DNA from: an uncultured Prevotellaceae bacterium
GTDB lineage: Bacteria > Bacteroidota > Bacteroidia > Bacteroidales > Bacteroidaceae
Direction of reading: 5' to 3'
Length of the DNA stretch: 46,567 bases
NCBI GenBank assembly: GCA_900318555.1
Contig: ONKX01000013.1
Span: 1 to 46,567 of the forward strand
Positions 7,103 through 16,445 of this stretch are shown here, in pieces. A program made the position numbers and the translations under genes. Within the stretch, counting starts at the first letter, position 1; every line of letters begins with the position of its first letter. The notes under the pieces were generated by a model. The model ran no database searches. It was given only the letters and a program-made list of their open reading frames with translations, and had not been told where the DNA came from.

Positions 7103-9568
7103 TTAGTTTTCTTTGGGTTCCAGCGCGGCCTGCGGTTCGTCGGGCTGCGGCTCTTGGTTGGCGTCCTCGTGGTGTTCCTTGGGAACAGAGACGGGGTTGC
7201 CGAACTCGTCGACGACTATTTCGACGTCGTCAATGCCGAGGCTGTCGACGGCCAGCGAATCGCTGTCGGCCGGTGCCATGAAGTAGCCGCCACACTCGTA
7301 ATCGGCAGGTAATACGGCGATATTGTCGGGTTTCTTGAATCGGGTGCGGTAGCTGCTGAACTGCTTGTCGTTGAGGACGGAGCCGAGGAAATAGCCGCAG
7401 ATGGGCAGTGCCGTGCGGTTGCCCTGTCCGAGCTGACCGGTGCGGAAATGGATGCAGCGGTATTCGCCACCGACCCATGCACCGCAGACGAGGCGCGGCG
7501 TGGTGCCGACGAACCAGGCATCGGAGTGGTTGTTGGACGTGCCGGTCTTGCCACCGAAGTCGGTATCGTTGTTGGCATTGCCGACGAATCCGCGCAGGCG
7601 GGACGACGTGCCGCTCATGCCACCCATGAGCAACTGCTGGACGTAGAAGGCACTCTTGGGCGAGAGGGCCTGGCGCGTTTCGGCATTGGCTTCGTAGATG
7701 ACGTTGCCCTCGCGATCCTCAATCTTCGTGACGAGCACGGGGTCGATGGCCTTGCCGTTGTTGACCGGCGTGCAGTAGGACGAGACGAGTTCGAGCAGGT
7801 TGACGTCGCTGGCACCAAGGGTGAGTGACGGCGTGGGCTCGAGCTTCGACTTGATACCCATGTCGTGAGCGGTGCGGACAATGCGGTCGATGCCGACCTC
7901 CTGACCGAGACGGACAGCAACGCTGTTGATACTCATGGCGAAGGCCTGTTTCAGCGTGATGTCCATATTAGAGAAGCGGCCGTCGGCATTGGTGGGAGCC
8001 CACGTGACCTCCTTGCCGTGGTCCATGACCTTCATGGAGAAATATTCGTCGCGACGGGTGTCGCAGGGGGTGATGCCCTGGTTCATGGCCTCGGAATAGA
8101 CGAAGAGCTTGAAAGTAGAGCCCGGCTGGCGCATGGCCGTCACCTTGTCATATTTCCACGTCTTGAAATCGACGTCGCCGACCCATGCCTTGACGTGTCC
8201 CGTCTGTGGTTCGATGGCCACGAAGCCGCAGTGCATGAAGTGTTCCATGTAGCGGATGCTGTCGAGGGTGGAGATTTCCTTCTCGACGAAGCCTTTCTCG
8301 TAGTCGAAGAGCTTGACGGGGTGGGGGAGGTTCAGGTAGTAGTCGATGGAGTCCTGATTGCCGTCGAACTTCTGCGAGAGCATACGATAGACGGGCAGTT
8401 TCTTGGCGATATCCTCAATGAAATGAGGTATCTCGATATGGCGTTCGTCCTGCCAGGGATTGACATTACCCCAGTGCTGGTTGAAGGTCTTCTGCACCTC
8501 TTTCATCTGCTTGACGGCAGCCTCCTCGGCATAGTGCTGCATGCGCAGGTCGAGGGTGGTATGAATCTTCAGACCTTCGGTGTAGTAGGCGTAGGCACGG
8601 TCGTCGCCGTAGTATTCCTTGCACCACTGCTTCATCCAGTCGGCAACGGCCTCGCGGAAATAGTTAGCCTCGCCGTCGTAGGCATTCTCAACACTGTAGT
8701 CGAGCTTGATCTCGGTCTTTTTCAGCGAGTCGCAGGCTTCGGGTGTGAGGTGGCCGTGGCTGCGCATATTGTCGAGTACGACATTGCGGCGGCCGAGGGC
8801 ATTCTTGGGATTGATGCGCGGATTATAGTAGGTGGTGGCCTTGAGCAGACCGACGAGTATGGCGGACTGCTCTGTGGTCATATGCTTAGGCGTGGTGCCA
8901 AAATAGGTCTTAGCGGCCGTCTTGATACCGAAGGCATTGGAACCGAAATCGACGGTGTTAGCATACATGGTGATGATTTCCTCCTTGGAGAAGTACCACT
9001 CGAGCTTGTAGGCCGTGATCCACTCCTTGCTCTTCATGATGAGCATCTTCAGTCCCGGGATGTTGCCAAGCAATCCGGTAGAATACTGGGTGCGGACGCG
9101 GAAGAGGTTCTTGGCCAACTGTTGGGTGATGGTGGACGCTCCGCGGGGTGACCGGTGGAGTACGTAGTCTTTCAGTGCTGCACCGAAGGCCTGATAGTCG
9201 ATGCCGTGATGTCGGTAGAAACGTTCGTCCTCGGTGTCGACCAATGCATTCCAGAAGGCCTCGTTCACGTCGTCGTAACTGACGGGCATTCGGTTTTCGC
9301 TGAAGAATTTTCCGATGAGTTTACCGTCGGCACTGTATATTTCTGAAGCTTCGGCGGGATGGGTGTTGCGAACGTCGCTCATGGATGGCGACTTGCCGAA
9401 GAGCCACAGGAAATTGAAGTTAACCATGAGCAGGTAGAGGAAGAAGAGCACGACGAGCGTACACATGGCGGAGAGTGTCTTGATGTACCACTTGCGTCCC
9501 TTGTAGAGTCCCTTATACCATTGCCAGGCAGCGGGGAAGGCATGGCAGAGTTTTCTTAATATATTCAT
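7103..9568 (-). CDS. Class A penicillin-binding protein (PBP1A-type)
   Basis: 821 aa, bifunctional peptidoglycan glycosyltransferase and transpeptidase on the outer face of the inner membrane. A short cytoplasmic head and one membrane anchor (~residues 32-56) precede the GT51 domain, with the catalytic Glu in EDERFYRHHGID (Glu113) and the RGASTITQQLAKN motif. The transpeptidase domain shows STFK (Ser484 as acyl-acceptor), SIN (in MSINSVAVRL) and KTGTS (Lys674). The tail is Pro/Glu/Asp-rich. It starts 4 nt after miaA and ends 13 nt before the LacI gene, inside the long minus-strand run. Confidence 0.92.
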   Translation of the reverse strand: MNILRKLCHAFPAAWQWYKGLYKGRKWYIKTLSAMCTLVVLFFLYLLMVNFNFLWLFGKSPSMSDVRNTHPAEASEIYSADGKLIGKFFSENRMPVSYDDVNEAFWNALVDTEDERFYRHHGIDYQAFGAALKDYVLHRSPRGASTITQQLAKNLFRVRTQYSTGLLGNIPGLKMLIMKSKEWITAYKLEWYFSKEEIITMYANTVDFGSNAFGIKTAAKTYFGTTPKHMTTEQSAILVGLLKATTYYNPRINPKNALGRRNVVLDNMRSHGHLTPEACDSLKKTEIKLDYSVENAYDGEANYFREAVADWMKQWCKEYYGDDRAYAYYTEGLKIHTTLDLRMQHYAEEAAVKQMKEVQKTFNQHWGNVNPWQDERHIEIPHFIEDIAKKLPVYRMLSQKFDGNQDSIDYYLNLPHPVKLFDYEKGFVEKEISTLDSIRYMEHFMHCGFVAIEPQTGHVKAWVGDVDFKTWKYDKVTAMRQPGSTFKLFVYSEAMNQGITPCDTRRDEYFSMKVMDHGKEVTWAPTNADGRFSNMDITLKQAFAMSINSVAVRLGQEVGIDRIVRTAHDMGIKSKLEPTPSLTLGASDVNLLELVSSYCTPVNNGKAIDPVLVTKIEDREGNVIYEANAETRQALSPKSAFYVQQLLMGGMSGTSSRLRGFVGNANNDTDFGGKTGTSNNHSDAWFVGTTPRLVCGAWVGGEYRCIHFRTGQLGQGNRTALPICGYFLGSVLNDKQFSSYRTRFKKPDNIAVLPADYECGGYFMAPADSDSLAVDSLGIDDVEIVVDEFGNPVSVPKEHHEDANQEPQPDEPQAALEPKEN

Positions 9569-9572
9569 AACC

Positions 9573-10481
9573 CTATTTTTCTTTTGTTACTTCTATATAT
9601 TTCAATATTTCGTCAATCTGGTCGGGATGGAACCAACGTACCTCTTCGTCGCGCTTGAACCATGTCAGCTGCTTGCGAGCATAGCGGCGGGTGTTACCCT
9701 TCATGCGTTCCACCGCTTCGTCCAGCGACCACCGGCCGTCCATATAATCGAACATCTCTTTGTAGCCCACGGTGTTCAGCGCGTTCAGTTGGCGCTGGTT
9801 GTATAAGCTCTCGGCCTCGTGGAGCAATCCTTGTTCCATCATCGCGTCCACGCGCGCGTTAATCCTATTATATAATTCGTTGCGGTCGCGGTTAAGCCCG
9901 ATTTTCACAATGCGGAACGGCCGCTCCTTCTTGCTTTGTGTACGAAACGAGGTGTATGTGCGCCCCGTCTGGTAGCAAATTTCAAGGGCATGGATGACGC
10001 GACGGTAATTCTGACGGTCGACAATGGCGTAGTGTTCAGGGTCCAGTCGGCGCAGGTCCTCACAGAGTGCTTCCAGTCCTTCTTCCTCGTATCGTCGCTT
10101 CATCTCCTCGCGGATATCGTCACGGACGGTGGGGATATCGTCAATGCCGTTGCATACAGCGTCGATATACATCATGCTGCCACCCGAGAGGATGTTCGTG
10201 TCTGAGGGTTCCTTTTTCAGGACCTCGAGAACATCTTGCTCGTACATCGAGGCATTGTAGTAGTCGTGGATGCTTTTATTACCCACGAAATAATGTTTGG
10301 CCTGCTGCAACTGCTCCTCGCTGGGAGCAGCGGTGCCGATGCGCAGTTCGCGGTAAATCTGGCGGGAATCGGCGTTGATGACAGGCGTATGATAATGACG
10401 TGCGAGCTCGATGGTGAGTGCGGTTTTGCCTACTGCAGTCGGTCCCGTAATGACTACGAGTGTACTATCTGATGACGCCAC
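9573..10481 (-). CDS. miaA: tRNA dimethylallyltransferase MiaA
   Basis: Adds a dimethylallyl group to A37 of UNN-reading tRNAs. The P-loop GPTAVGKT lies at residues ~13-20, followed by [11 protein letters not shown] and the [13 protein letters not shown] segment. The ATG-type ORF opens at 10556 with 25 extra residues that overlap lpxA by 92 nt. I prefer the GTG at 10481, which gives 302 aa (the usual size), places the P-loop near the N-terminus and leaves a 17-nt overlap with the lpxA stop. No ribosome binding site decides this. The downstream gap to the PBP gene is 4 nt. Confidence 0.88.
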   Translation of the reverse strand: MASSDSTLVVITGPTAVGKTALTIELARHYHTPVINADSRQIYRELRIGTAAPSEEQLQQAKHYFVGNKSIHDYYNASMYEQDVLEVLKKEPSDTNILSGGSMMYIDAVCNGIDDIPTVRDDIREEMKRRYEEEGLEALCEDLRRLDPEHYAIVDRQNYRRVIHALEICYQTGRTYTSFRTQSKKERPFRIVKIGLNRDRNELYNRINARVDAMMEQGLLHEAESLYNQRQLNALNTVGYKEMFDYMDGRWSLDEAVERMKGNTRRYARKQLTWFKRDEEVRWFHPDQIDEILKYIEVTKEK

Positions 10482-11238
10482 GTTTTGAATTTTCAATGAA
10501 AGAGCAGATATATTCCACCTCCTTCGAATCAGGATACTTGGCGCGAGCCTCGGCAATACCGTCCTTCAGTACTCCCTGGGAATAGATGATGCGGTAGGCG
10601 TCGTGAATAGCCTCAATGGTCTCATTGGGGAATCCTCGGCGGCGCAGTCCGATGAGATTCACACCGGCATAGCGTATGGGTTCTTTACCTGCAATGACGT
10701 ATGGAGGAATATCCTGTGAGGTACGGCTGCCGCCCTGGAACATGATATATCCGCCGACGTGCAGGAACTGATGGAACAGGCAACAGGCTGAGATAATGGC
10801 AAAGTCGTCGACGATGACCTCGCCGGCAAACTTCGTGGAATTGCCGATGATGCAGCCATTTCCTATTTCACAGTCGTGACCGATGTGCATATTCTCCATG
10901 AGCAGATTGCCGTTACCCACTACTGTCTTTCCTTTCGAAGCCGTGCCGCGGCTGATGGTGACATTCTCGCGGATGGAGTTGTTGTCGCCGATTTCGCAGG
11001 TGGTCTCTTCGCCTTGGAACTTGAGATCCTGAGGTTTGGTAGAGATGCTGGCACCGGGGAATATCTCGTTGTTGTTGCCGAGACGTGTGCCGAAGTGCAG
11101 CGTCACGTTGTTCAGCAGTTTGTTGTTGTCGCCAATAACCACGTTTTTATCAATGACGCAGAAGGGACCGATGACGTTGTTGTCACCAAGCTTTGCCTCG
11201 GAATCAACCACTGCTAAGGGATGTATCTGATTTGCCAT
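10465..11238 (-). CDS. lpxA: UDP-N-acetylglucosamine acyltransferase LpxA
   Basis: 257 aa, the first committed step of lipid A synthesis in the cytoplasm. The N-terminal two thirds is a left-handed beta-helix of hexapeptide repeats (IGDNN, VIGNGN and similar). Catalytic His121 lies in [10 protein letters not shown], equivalent to the E. coli His125 region. The C-terminal helical domain begins around [17 protein letters not shown], with the GLRRRGF segment typical of LpxA. It lies 20 nt downstream of lpxC-fabZ, which with lpxD forms a lipid A cluster. Confidence 0.95.
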   Translation of the reverse strand: MANQIHPLAVVDSEAKLGDNNVIGPFCVIDKNVVIGDNNKLLNNVTLHFGTRLGNNNEIFPGASISTKPQDLKFQGEETTCEIGDNNSIRENVTISRGTASKGKTVVGNGNLLMENMHIGHDCEIGNGCIIGNSTKFAGEVIVDDFAIISACCLFHQFLHVGGYIMFQGGSRTSQDIPPYVIAGKEPIRYAGVNLIGLRRRGFPNETIEAIHDAYRIIYSQGVLKDGIAEARAKYPDSKEVEYICSFIENSKRGVIR

Positions 11239-11258
11239 GTTTATTACGTTATGACGGG

Positions 11259-12641
11259 TTATTTGTTCTTTACTATCTGCGCTGTGAAGGTTGCTTCTGC
11301 CACTACGCGATCACCAACGAAGATGTAACCCTTCATTGAAGAAATTCCATGTCGGACGGGAGCTAACAAATCGACCTTGAACAATAGTGTATCGCCGGGA
11401 ACAACCTTCTGGCGGAATTTTACGTCGTCAATCTTCATGAAATAAGTGCTCCAGCGCTCGGGTTCCTCCAGTGTGTTCAATACCAGCAGACCGCCACACT
11501 GGGCCATCGCCTCAATCTGCAGCACACCTGGCATGACGGGCTCTTCGGGGAAGTGCCCCTGGAAGAAGGGTTCGTTGCTGGTGACGTTCTTGATACCCAC
11601 AATGGTGTTGGCACCTAGTGAGATAACCTTATCAACCAATTGCATGGGATAGCGGTGGGGCAGCAATTCGCGAATCTTGTTGACATCCATTATCGCCTCC
11701 TCGTTGGGATCGTAGATGGGTGCCTGTATCTCGTGTTTGCGAATTTCCTTTCGCAACTGACGGGCAAACTTGTTGTTAATGGTATGTCCGGGACGTGTGG
11801 CAATGATACGGCCCTTGATGGGTTTACCGATGAGTGCCATATCGCCAATGACGTCGAGCAATTTGTGGCGTGTACATTCGTTCTCCCATACCAATGGCTT
11901 GTGCTGAATGTAACCGAGTTCGTTGGCATCGCGGTGCTCTACACCCAGTTTGTCTGCAAGCCAGTCAAGACGCTCCTGTGTGGTCTGACGCTCATAGATA
12001 ACAATGGCGTTATCCATATCGCCACCTTTGATGAGGTTTGCCTGCAACAGGGGCTCAATGTCTCGTACGAAAACGAAAGTGCGCGCAGCAGCAATTTCCT
12101 TGGCGAAATCATCTATTTTGTCGAGTGTCGCAAACTGCGAATTGATGAATTTCGACTCGAACGAACACATGGCTGTGATGGAGAATTCGTCGTCGGGAAG
12201 GATAGTAATGCACGAACCGGTCTGTTCGTCCTTTACCTCAATCTTCTTGCGGATGATGTAAAAGTCTTTAGGGGCATTCTGTTCCTCGATACCGATCTCC
12301 ATGATCTTCTCTACATACTTGATAGCCGAACCGTCGAGAATGGGGAATTCCGGGCCGTTGACCTGTATCAGACAGTTGTCGATGCCCAAAGCATAAAGCG
12401 CCGAGAGTCCGTGCTCTACGGTTGATACGCGAGCGTCGCCCTTGCCCAATACCGTGCCGCGCTGAGTGTCAACCACATTCTCGGCAATGGCGTCGATGGT
12501 GGGCTCACCCTCCATGTCGATGCGTTGTATCTTGTAACCGTGATTTTCAGGTGCAGGGTTGAATGTGACAGTCAGGTTCAGTCCCGTATGCAGACCTTTT
12601 CCGTATAATGAAAAGCTGCCTTTCAAAGTCTTTTGTTTCAT
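11259..12641 (-). CDS. lpxC: Fused LpxC deacetylase / FabZ dehydratase
   Basis: 460 aa bifunctional enzyme typical of Bacteroidetes. The LpxC half (residues 1-~305) removes the acetyl group from UDP-3-O-acyl-GlcNAc. Its zinc ligands are His77 (STVEH, with Glu76 as base), His259 and Asp263 (RHKLLD), and the catalytic His is His286 (RPGHTINN). The FabZ half (~315-460) is a hot-dog-fold 3-hydroxyacyl-ACP dehydratase, with LPHRYPMQLVDKV, His363 in GHFPEEPVMPG and Glu377 in EAMAQ. The fusion ties lipid A deacetylation to hydroxyacyl-ACP use. The gap to lpxD is 8 nt, so they are co-transcribed. Confidence 0.96.
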   Translation of the reverse strand: MKQKTLKGSFSLYGKGLHTGLNLTVTFNPAPENHGYKIQRIDMEGEPTIDAIAENVVDTQRGTVLGKGDARVSTVEHGLSALYALGIDNCLIQVNGPEFPILDGSAIKYVEKIMEIGIEEQNAPKDFYIIRKKIEVKDEQTGSCITILPDDEFSITAMCSFESKFINSQFATLDKIDDFAKEIAAARTFVFVRDIEPLLQANLIKGGDMDNAIVIYERQTTQERLDWLADKLGVEHRDANELGYIQHKPLVWENECTRHKLLDVIGDMALIGKPIKGRIIATRPGHTINNKFARQLRKEIRKHEIQAPIYDPNEEAIMDVNKIRELLPHRYPMQLVDKVISLGANTIVGIKNVTSNEPFFQGHFPEEPVMPGVLQIEAMAQCGGLLVLNTLEEPERWSTYFMKIDDVKFRQKVVPGDTLLFKVDLLAPVRHGISSMKGYIFVGDRVVAEATFTAQIVKNK

Positions 12642-12649
12642 ATCTTTTG

Positions 12650-13645
12650 TTATCTTTCAATTTCTACAATTTTCTTCAGCGCGTCGATTTCACGCTGCAG
12701 CTGGGCAATCTGGCGGTACATGTCGGGGAGTTTTGCGTCCAAAGCCCTCGCCTTGAAATACATTTTCGGATTGACAGCAGGAGAGCCGATCAACGTCTCA
12801 CCGTCACCCTTGGTATTGCCGATGACACCACACTGGGCACCAATCATCGTCCTATCGGCAACTTGAATGTGACCGGAGAAACCAGCCTGACCACCAACCA
12901 TACACCATGCACCAATCTTCGTCGAACCAGCCATACCGGCTTGCGCCGACATCACCGTGTTCTCGCCGATTTCGCAATTATGAGCTACCTGGATGAGGTT
13001 GTCCAGTTTCACGCCCTGATGGATAATGGTCTGACCCATTGTTGAACGGTCGACACACGTGTTGGCACCAATCTCCACATCGTCTTCGATGATGACCACG
13101 CCCAACTGTGGAATCTTTTCGTATCCCTCCTGATTGGGAGCGAAACCGAAACCGTCGGCACCAATAACCGCACCAGCGTGAATGGTCACATTCTGACCAA
13201 TCTGACAACCGTCATAGATAGTGACATTGGGGAATATTCGCGTGTTGTCGCCAATCTTCACACCTTCGCCGACGTAGGTAAAGGGTCCGATATAGACATC
13301 CTTGCCAATCTGAGCACTTGGTGACACAAAGGCCAGAGGGTCGATACCCGTTTTTTTCGGCAGCGACTGGGCGTACATTTGCATCAGTTTTGCCACACAT
13401 TCGTAGGCATTCTTCACGCGAATCAAGGTGCAATTGACAGGATGCTCCAGTTGCAGGTCTTCGTTCACGAGAACAATGGTGGCTTTCGTTTCGTAAATGT
13501 ATTGGGTGTATTTGGGATTCGAAAGGAATGTAATGGCTCCTTCCGTGCCTTCTTCTATCTTCGCAAAAGAATGGACGGATGCTTGTTCGTTTCCTTCCAC
13601 TTTGCCGCCTATAAAGTCGGCTATTTGTCGCGCTGTAAACTCCAT
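12650..13645 (-). CDS. lpxD: UDP-3-O-(3-hydroxyacyl)glucosamine N-acyltransferase LpxD
   Basis: 331 aa from the chosen ATG ([11 protein letters not shown]), the family's usual beginning. An ATG four codons upstream (13657) would put the start only about 18 nt below the -7 element and is less likely. An N-terminal uridine-binding domain (~1-100) is followed by a hexapeptide-repeat beta-helix (~105-300), with catalytic His222 in [11 protein letters not shown]-terminal helix ([18 protein letters not shown]) resembles the trimer-capping coiled coil. It is the first gene of the lpxD-lpxC/fabZ-lpxA block and has its own promoter just after the HD gene's stop. Confidence 0.94.
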   Translation of the reverse strand: MEFTARQIADFIGGKVEGNEQASVHSFAKIEEGTEGAITFLSNPKYTQYIYETKATIVLVNEDLQLEHPVNCTLIRVKNAYECVAKLMQMYAQSLPKKTGIDPLAFVSPSAQIGKDVYIGPFTYVGEGVKIGDNTRIFPNVTIYDGCQIGQNVTIHAGAVIGADGFGFAPNQEGYEKIPQLGVVIIEDDVEIGANTCVDRSTMGQTIIHQGVKLDNLIQVAHNCEIGENTVMSAQAGMAGSTKIGAWCMVGGQAGFSGHIQVADRTMIGAQCGVIGNTKGDGETLIGSPAVNPKMYFKARALDAKLPDMYRQIAQLQREIDALKKIVEIER

Positions 13646-13674
13646 AGTTACTGTCATTTTTTATAAAAACGCTA

Positions 13675-13682
13675 CAAAGATA
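13675..13682 (-). promoter_or_regulatory. -7 element for the lpx block
   Basis: Reading on the minus strand, TATCTTTG matches the TAnnTTTG -7 consensus exactly. It lies 30 nt above the lpxD start and directly below the HD gene's stop codon. No good -33 TTTG lies ~20 nt upstream, so the promoter may be weak or the block may also be read through from rpoD. Confidence 0.55.
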
Positions 13683-13690
13683 AGCATTTT

Positions 13691-14899
13691 TTATGAAAAA
13701 CGTTGATAACAGAGGTAATATTTACGTATTTTTTTAGAAAGTAAATGTACATTTAAGATTTCGGAAGCTTCTGCAATGTCTTTAACAGTACCATCTTTGT
13801 AAAGAATTCCGATGCTATCATCCTCGGGATTATACATGTCTTTACCTATCTCTGTCAACGTCATCATATAGTGTGTGTCTTCCAATGGAATGTTCATTAT
13901 TTCCGCTATTCCACGTGCGATTTCGGCCATTCGTTCCTCCGAAGGACGCTCCTCGCTGACCTCCACCTTGAACAATCGACGGTCAGTCATATCGGTGGCC
14001 AAAGTGGCAAGAATTTTGTCATCAACATGCTTCCAAGCTTTCAGCGCACTCCAAATGTCGCTGTCGTCCAATTCGGAATACACATCGAGTGTATGATTGT
14101 CGAACGTGACGTCATTTTTCAGGAAATAGGCTAGTGAAGGCGATGCAAATAGGTCGTAACCCATCCTCATCAGTTCGCGAGCCCGTGTCAGAGCATTCAC
14201 CAACACTTTCTCGTATCCCACAGCGGTCTTGTGCAAGTACACTTGCCAGTACATCAGCCTTCGTGTCGTCAGGTAGTTTTCTATTGAGTAGATGCCTTTG
14301 GCGTCGACGACAAGTCTCTCGTCAGCCACGTTTAACATCTTGATGATGCGTGCCGAGCCGATGTTGCCTTCTGTTACTCCTGTAAAGAATGAGTCGCGGC
14401 GCAGATAATCCAGTCGATCCATATCTAACTGACTGGATATCAACTGATGGAAAATCTTGTTTGGATATTCGTCTTTGAAAATACTGATAGCCAGTGCAAG
14501 TTGTCCTTTCATCTCTCGGTTCATGCGTTCCATCATCAGCAGCGAGATGTCTTCGTGCGATACACCGTTGATGAGCGTATTTTCTAACACGTGCGAAAAC
14601 GGACCATGACCGATGTCATGTAAAAGAATAGCTGCCTGCACGGCTTCTGCCTCCGAATCAAAGATGTACACCCCTTTTTCACTTAGCGATTTTACAGCCT
14701 CCGACATGAGGTAGAATGCTCCCAGCGAGTGCTGGAAACGCGTATGGCGCGCACCGGGATACACCACAGAGGCCAGCCCGAGTTGGTTAATACGGTTTAG
14801 GCGTTGAAACAACGGATGCTGTACGATGTCGTACAGCAACCCACGCTTGATCTTGATAAACCCGAATACGGGGTCGTTGATGATTTTATGTTCCGTCAT
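13691..14899 (-). CDS. HD-domain phosphohydrolase (SAMHD1/dGTPase-like)
   Basis: 402 aa. The metal-binding HD signature is visible: RHTRFQHSLGAF (His), LLHDIGHGPFSH (His-Asp) and, later, SQLDMDRLDYL (Asp). This arrangement is typical of the SAMHD1/YpgQ-like dNTP or (p)ppGpp phosphohydrolases; the substrate cannot be told from sequence. The N-terminus (KIINDPVFGFIKI, PLFQRLNRINQLG) is also characteristic of this family. Its start overlaps the upstream secreted-protein gene by 4 nt (ATGA), so it is translated as part of the rpoD operon. Confidence 0.85.
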   Translation of the reverse strand: MTEHKIINDPVFGFIKIKRGLLYDIVQHPLFQRLNRINQLGLASVVYPGARHTRFQHSLGAFYLMSEAVKSLSEKGVYIFDSEAEAVQAAILLHDIGHGPFSHVLENTLINGVSHEDISLLMMERMNREMKGQLALAISIFKDEYPNKIFHQLISSQLDMDRLDYLRRDSFFTGVTEGNIGSARIIKMLNVADERLVVDAKGIYSIENYLTTRRLMYWQVYLHKTAVGYEKVLVNALTRARELMRMGYDLFASPSLAYFLKNDVTFDNHTLDVYSELDDSDIWSALKAWKHVDDKILATLATDMTDRRLFKVEVSEERPSEERMAEIARGIAEIMNIPLEDTHYMMTLTEIGKDMYNPEDDSIGILYKDGTVKDIAEASEILNVHLLSKKIRKYYLCYQRFS

Positions 14900-15303
14900 T
14901 GTTGTTCTGACATGTCTATCGCCTCGAACTTAAAATCTTTTTCGTTCACGTAGCGTACCTCGTATCCTTTTTTGTATTTTTTCATCAGTTTCAAGAACTC
15001 CTTCTCGGCCTTCTTTTTCTTCAGATAGTAGAATACCACACAAACACGTTTCTCCTGTTGTAGTTTCTCTTCCAGATAGTCTTTCATCTGCCGTGAATAT
15101 TCGTCACGAAGCAGCAGGAATTTATTCTTTGACTCTATCCAAGCTCCAGGAATATTCTGGATGTCCGTCACATAAATCACTGAATCTTTGAACGATGCCG
15201 AGAAGCCGAACATATAGACTTGATTCGTTTTCAGGGGTTTCGCGCTGGCTCCTAAGGCTGTCAATGCCACAACCAGCAATAGTATATACCTTATTGATTT
15301 CAT
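14896..15303 (-). CDS. Small secreted protein of unknown function
   Basis: 135 aa. A clear signal peptide (residues 1-~21, [16 protein letters not shown]) is followed by a small alpha/beta-like region with a Lys/Glu-rich helix ([19 protein letters not shown]). I do not recognise a named domain. It is wedged between rpoD and the HD phosphohydrolase with 4-nt ATGA overlaps at both ends, so all three are translationally coupled. The linkage gives no clear functional hint. Confidence 0.75.
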   Translation of the reverse strand: MKSIRYILLLVVALTALGASAKPLKTNQVYMFGFSASFKDSVIYVTDIQNIPGAWIESKNKFLLLRDEYSRQMKDYLEEKLQQEKRVCVVFYYLKKKKAEKEFLKLMKKYKKGYEVRYVNEKDFKFEAIDMSEQQ

Positions 15304-16163
15304 GCTCCTAAATATGCTTTTAATATTTTGTTCTTTGTATTGCCGCGTAAACGACGGATGGCCTTTTCCTTTATTTGTCGCACGCGCTCACGCGTGAGAC
15401 CAAATTTTACACCTATCTCCTCGAGTGTCATCTCGGGCTGTCCTATACCGTAGAATGCAGTAATGATGTTGCGTTCGCGAATTGTCAGCATTTTCAATGC
15501 ATCCATGATTTCTGCCTGCAACGACTCTATCACCAGTTGCTTATCAGCCATCGGTGCGTCATTATTTACAAGTACGTCTAGTAGCGAATTGTCCTCACCA
15601 TCCACAAACGGAGCGTCAACCGATACCTGACGGCCTGACACGTTGATGGCTTCGTCAACTTTGTCCTCAGGAATGTCAATGACCTCCGATATCTCGTCCA
15701 CCGACGGCCGACGCTCGTTCTCCTGCTCGAATTTCGTCAACATGCGGTTGATTTTGTTCATTGACCCCAGCTGGTTCAATGGCAGTCTCACGATGCGACT
15801 CTGCTCGGCAATGGCTTGCAGAATGCTCTGACGAATCCACCATACAGCATACGAGATAAATTTAAATCCTCTCGTCTCGTCATATTTCTCAGCAGCTTTT
15901 ATCAGTCCCACATTACCCTCATTAATCAGGTCGGGCAGTGATAATCCTTGGTTCTGATACTGTTTTGCCACGCTCACCACGAACCTCAGGTTCGACTTTG
16001 TCAGCTTTTCCAAAGCCTTCTTGTCACCCTTGCGGATGCGTTGCGCCAGCTCTACCTCTTCATCGGCCGACAAAAGTTCCTCTTTGCCGATTTCTGACAG
16101 GTATTTCTCCAACGCCTCGCTTTCGCGGTTTGTGATTGATTTGGTAATCTTCAGTTGCCTCAT
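15300..16163 (-). CDS. rpoD: Primary sigma factor RpoD/SigA (Bacteroidetes type)
   Basis: 287 aa from the ATG giving [15 protein letters not shown]. An ORF start ten codons upstream (16193) sits on the -7 element and is rejected. Region 1.2 ([15 protein letters not shown]), region 2 ([49 protein letters not shown]) and region 4 with the helix-turn-helix ([23 protein letters not shown]) are all present. Region 1.1 is absent, as usual for the Bacteroidetes primary sigma that reads TAnnTTTG promoters. It opens the long minus-strand gene run. Confidence 0.95.
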   Translation of the reverse strand: MRQLKITKSITNRESEALEKYLSEIGKEELLSADEEVELAQRIRKGDKKALEKLTKSNLRFVVSVAKQYQNQGLSLPDLINEGNVGLIKAAEKYDETRGFKFISYAVWWIRQSILQAIAEQSRIVRLPLNQLGSMNKINRMLTKFEQENERRPSVDEISEVIDIPEDKVDEAINVSGRQVSVDAPFVDGEDNSLLDVLVNNDAPMADKQLVIESLQAEIMDALKMLTIRERNIITAFYGIGQPEMTLEEIGVKFGLTRERVRQIKEKAIRRLRGNTKNKILKAYLGA

Positions 16164-16190
16164 GCAGTAGTCGAGTTTTAATGTCGGATG

Positions 16191-16222
16191 CAAAAGTAAT
16201 CCTTTTTTCGCGATTCACCAAA
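16191..16222 (-). promoter_or_regulatory. rpoD promoter (-33 TTTG / -7 TACTTTTG)
   Basis: On the minus strand TTTG (16222-16219) is followed by exactly 20 nt and then TACTTTTG (16198-16191), a full match to the Bacteroidetes consensus. It lies 28 nt above the chosen rpoD start and supports that start. Confidence 0.7.
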
Positions 16223-16341
16223 CTTTTTTTATTTTTTTTTACCATTGGCCCTCAAAAGCGTACTTTGGTGGCTATTTTTTATGTAAAAACCTCCTTTTTT
16301 ATCAAAAATAATACGATTTTTTACATTTTTTTTGCATTTTC

Positions 16342-16373
16342 TTTGGAACTTATTGTTTTTTTTACTTACTTTG
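16342..16373 (+). promoter_or_regulatory. Promoter of the OmpA-type porin gene
   Basis: TTTG at 16342-16345, 21 nt, then TACTTTG at 16367-16373, one base short of TAnnTTTG. A long AT-rich leader (about 70 nt) follows up to the ATG at 16446. The whole 282-nt spacer to rpoD is T-run rich on the + strand (16200-16370), and no other gene is seen in it. Confidence 0.5.
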
Positions 16374-16445
16374 CAGCCGAAATCGAGAATAATAACTTCG
16401 AAAAAGATAATATTATAATTTATTTTAACTAATTAATTAGTACAA

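Noticed and set aside
7865-9151. 428-aa plus-strand ORF
   Set aside because: Antisense shadow of the penicillin-binding protein gene, which has all its catalytic motifs on the other strand.
10482-10556. Longer N-terminus for miaA
   Set aside because: The 25 extra residues are Arg-rich shadow of the lpxA 3' end; the P-loop would lie unusually deep.
16164-16193. Longer start for rpoD ([10 protein letters not shown])
   Set aside because: The extra codons run into the -7 element of the rpoD promoter and are not part of the family's N-terminus.
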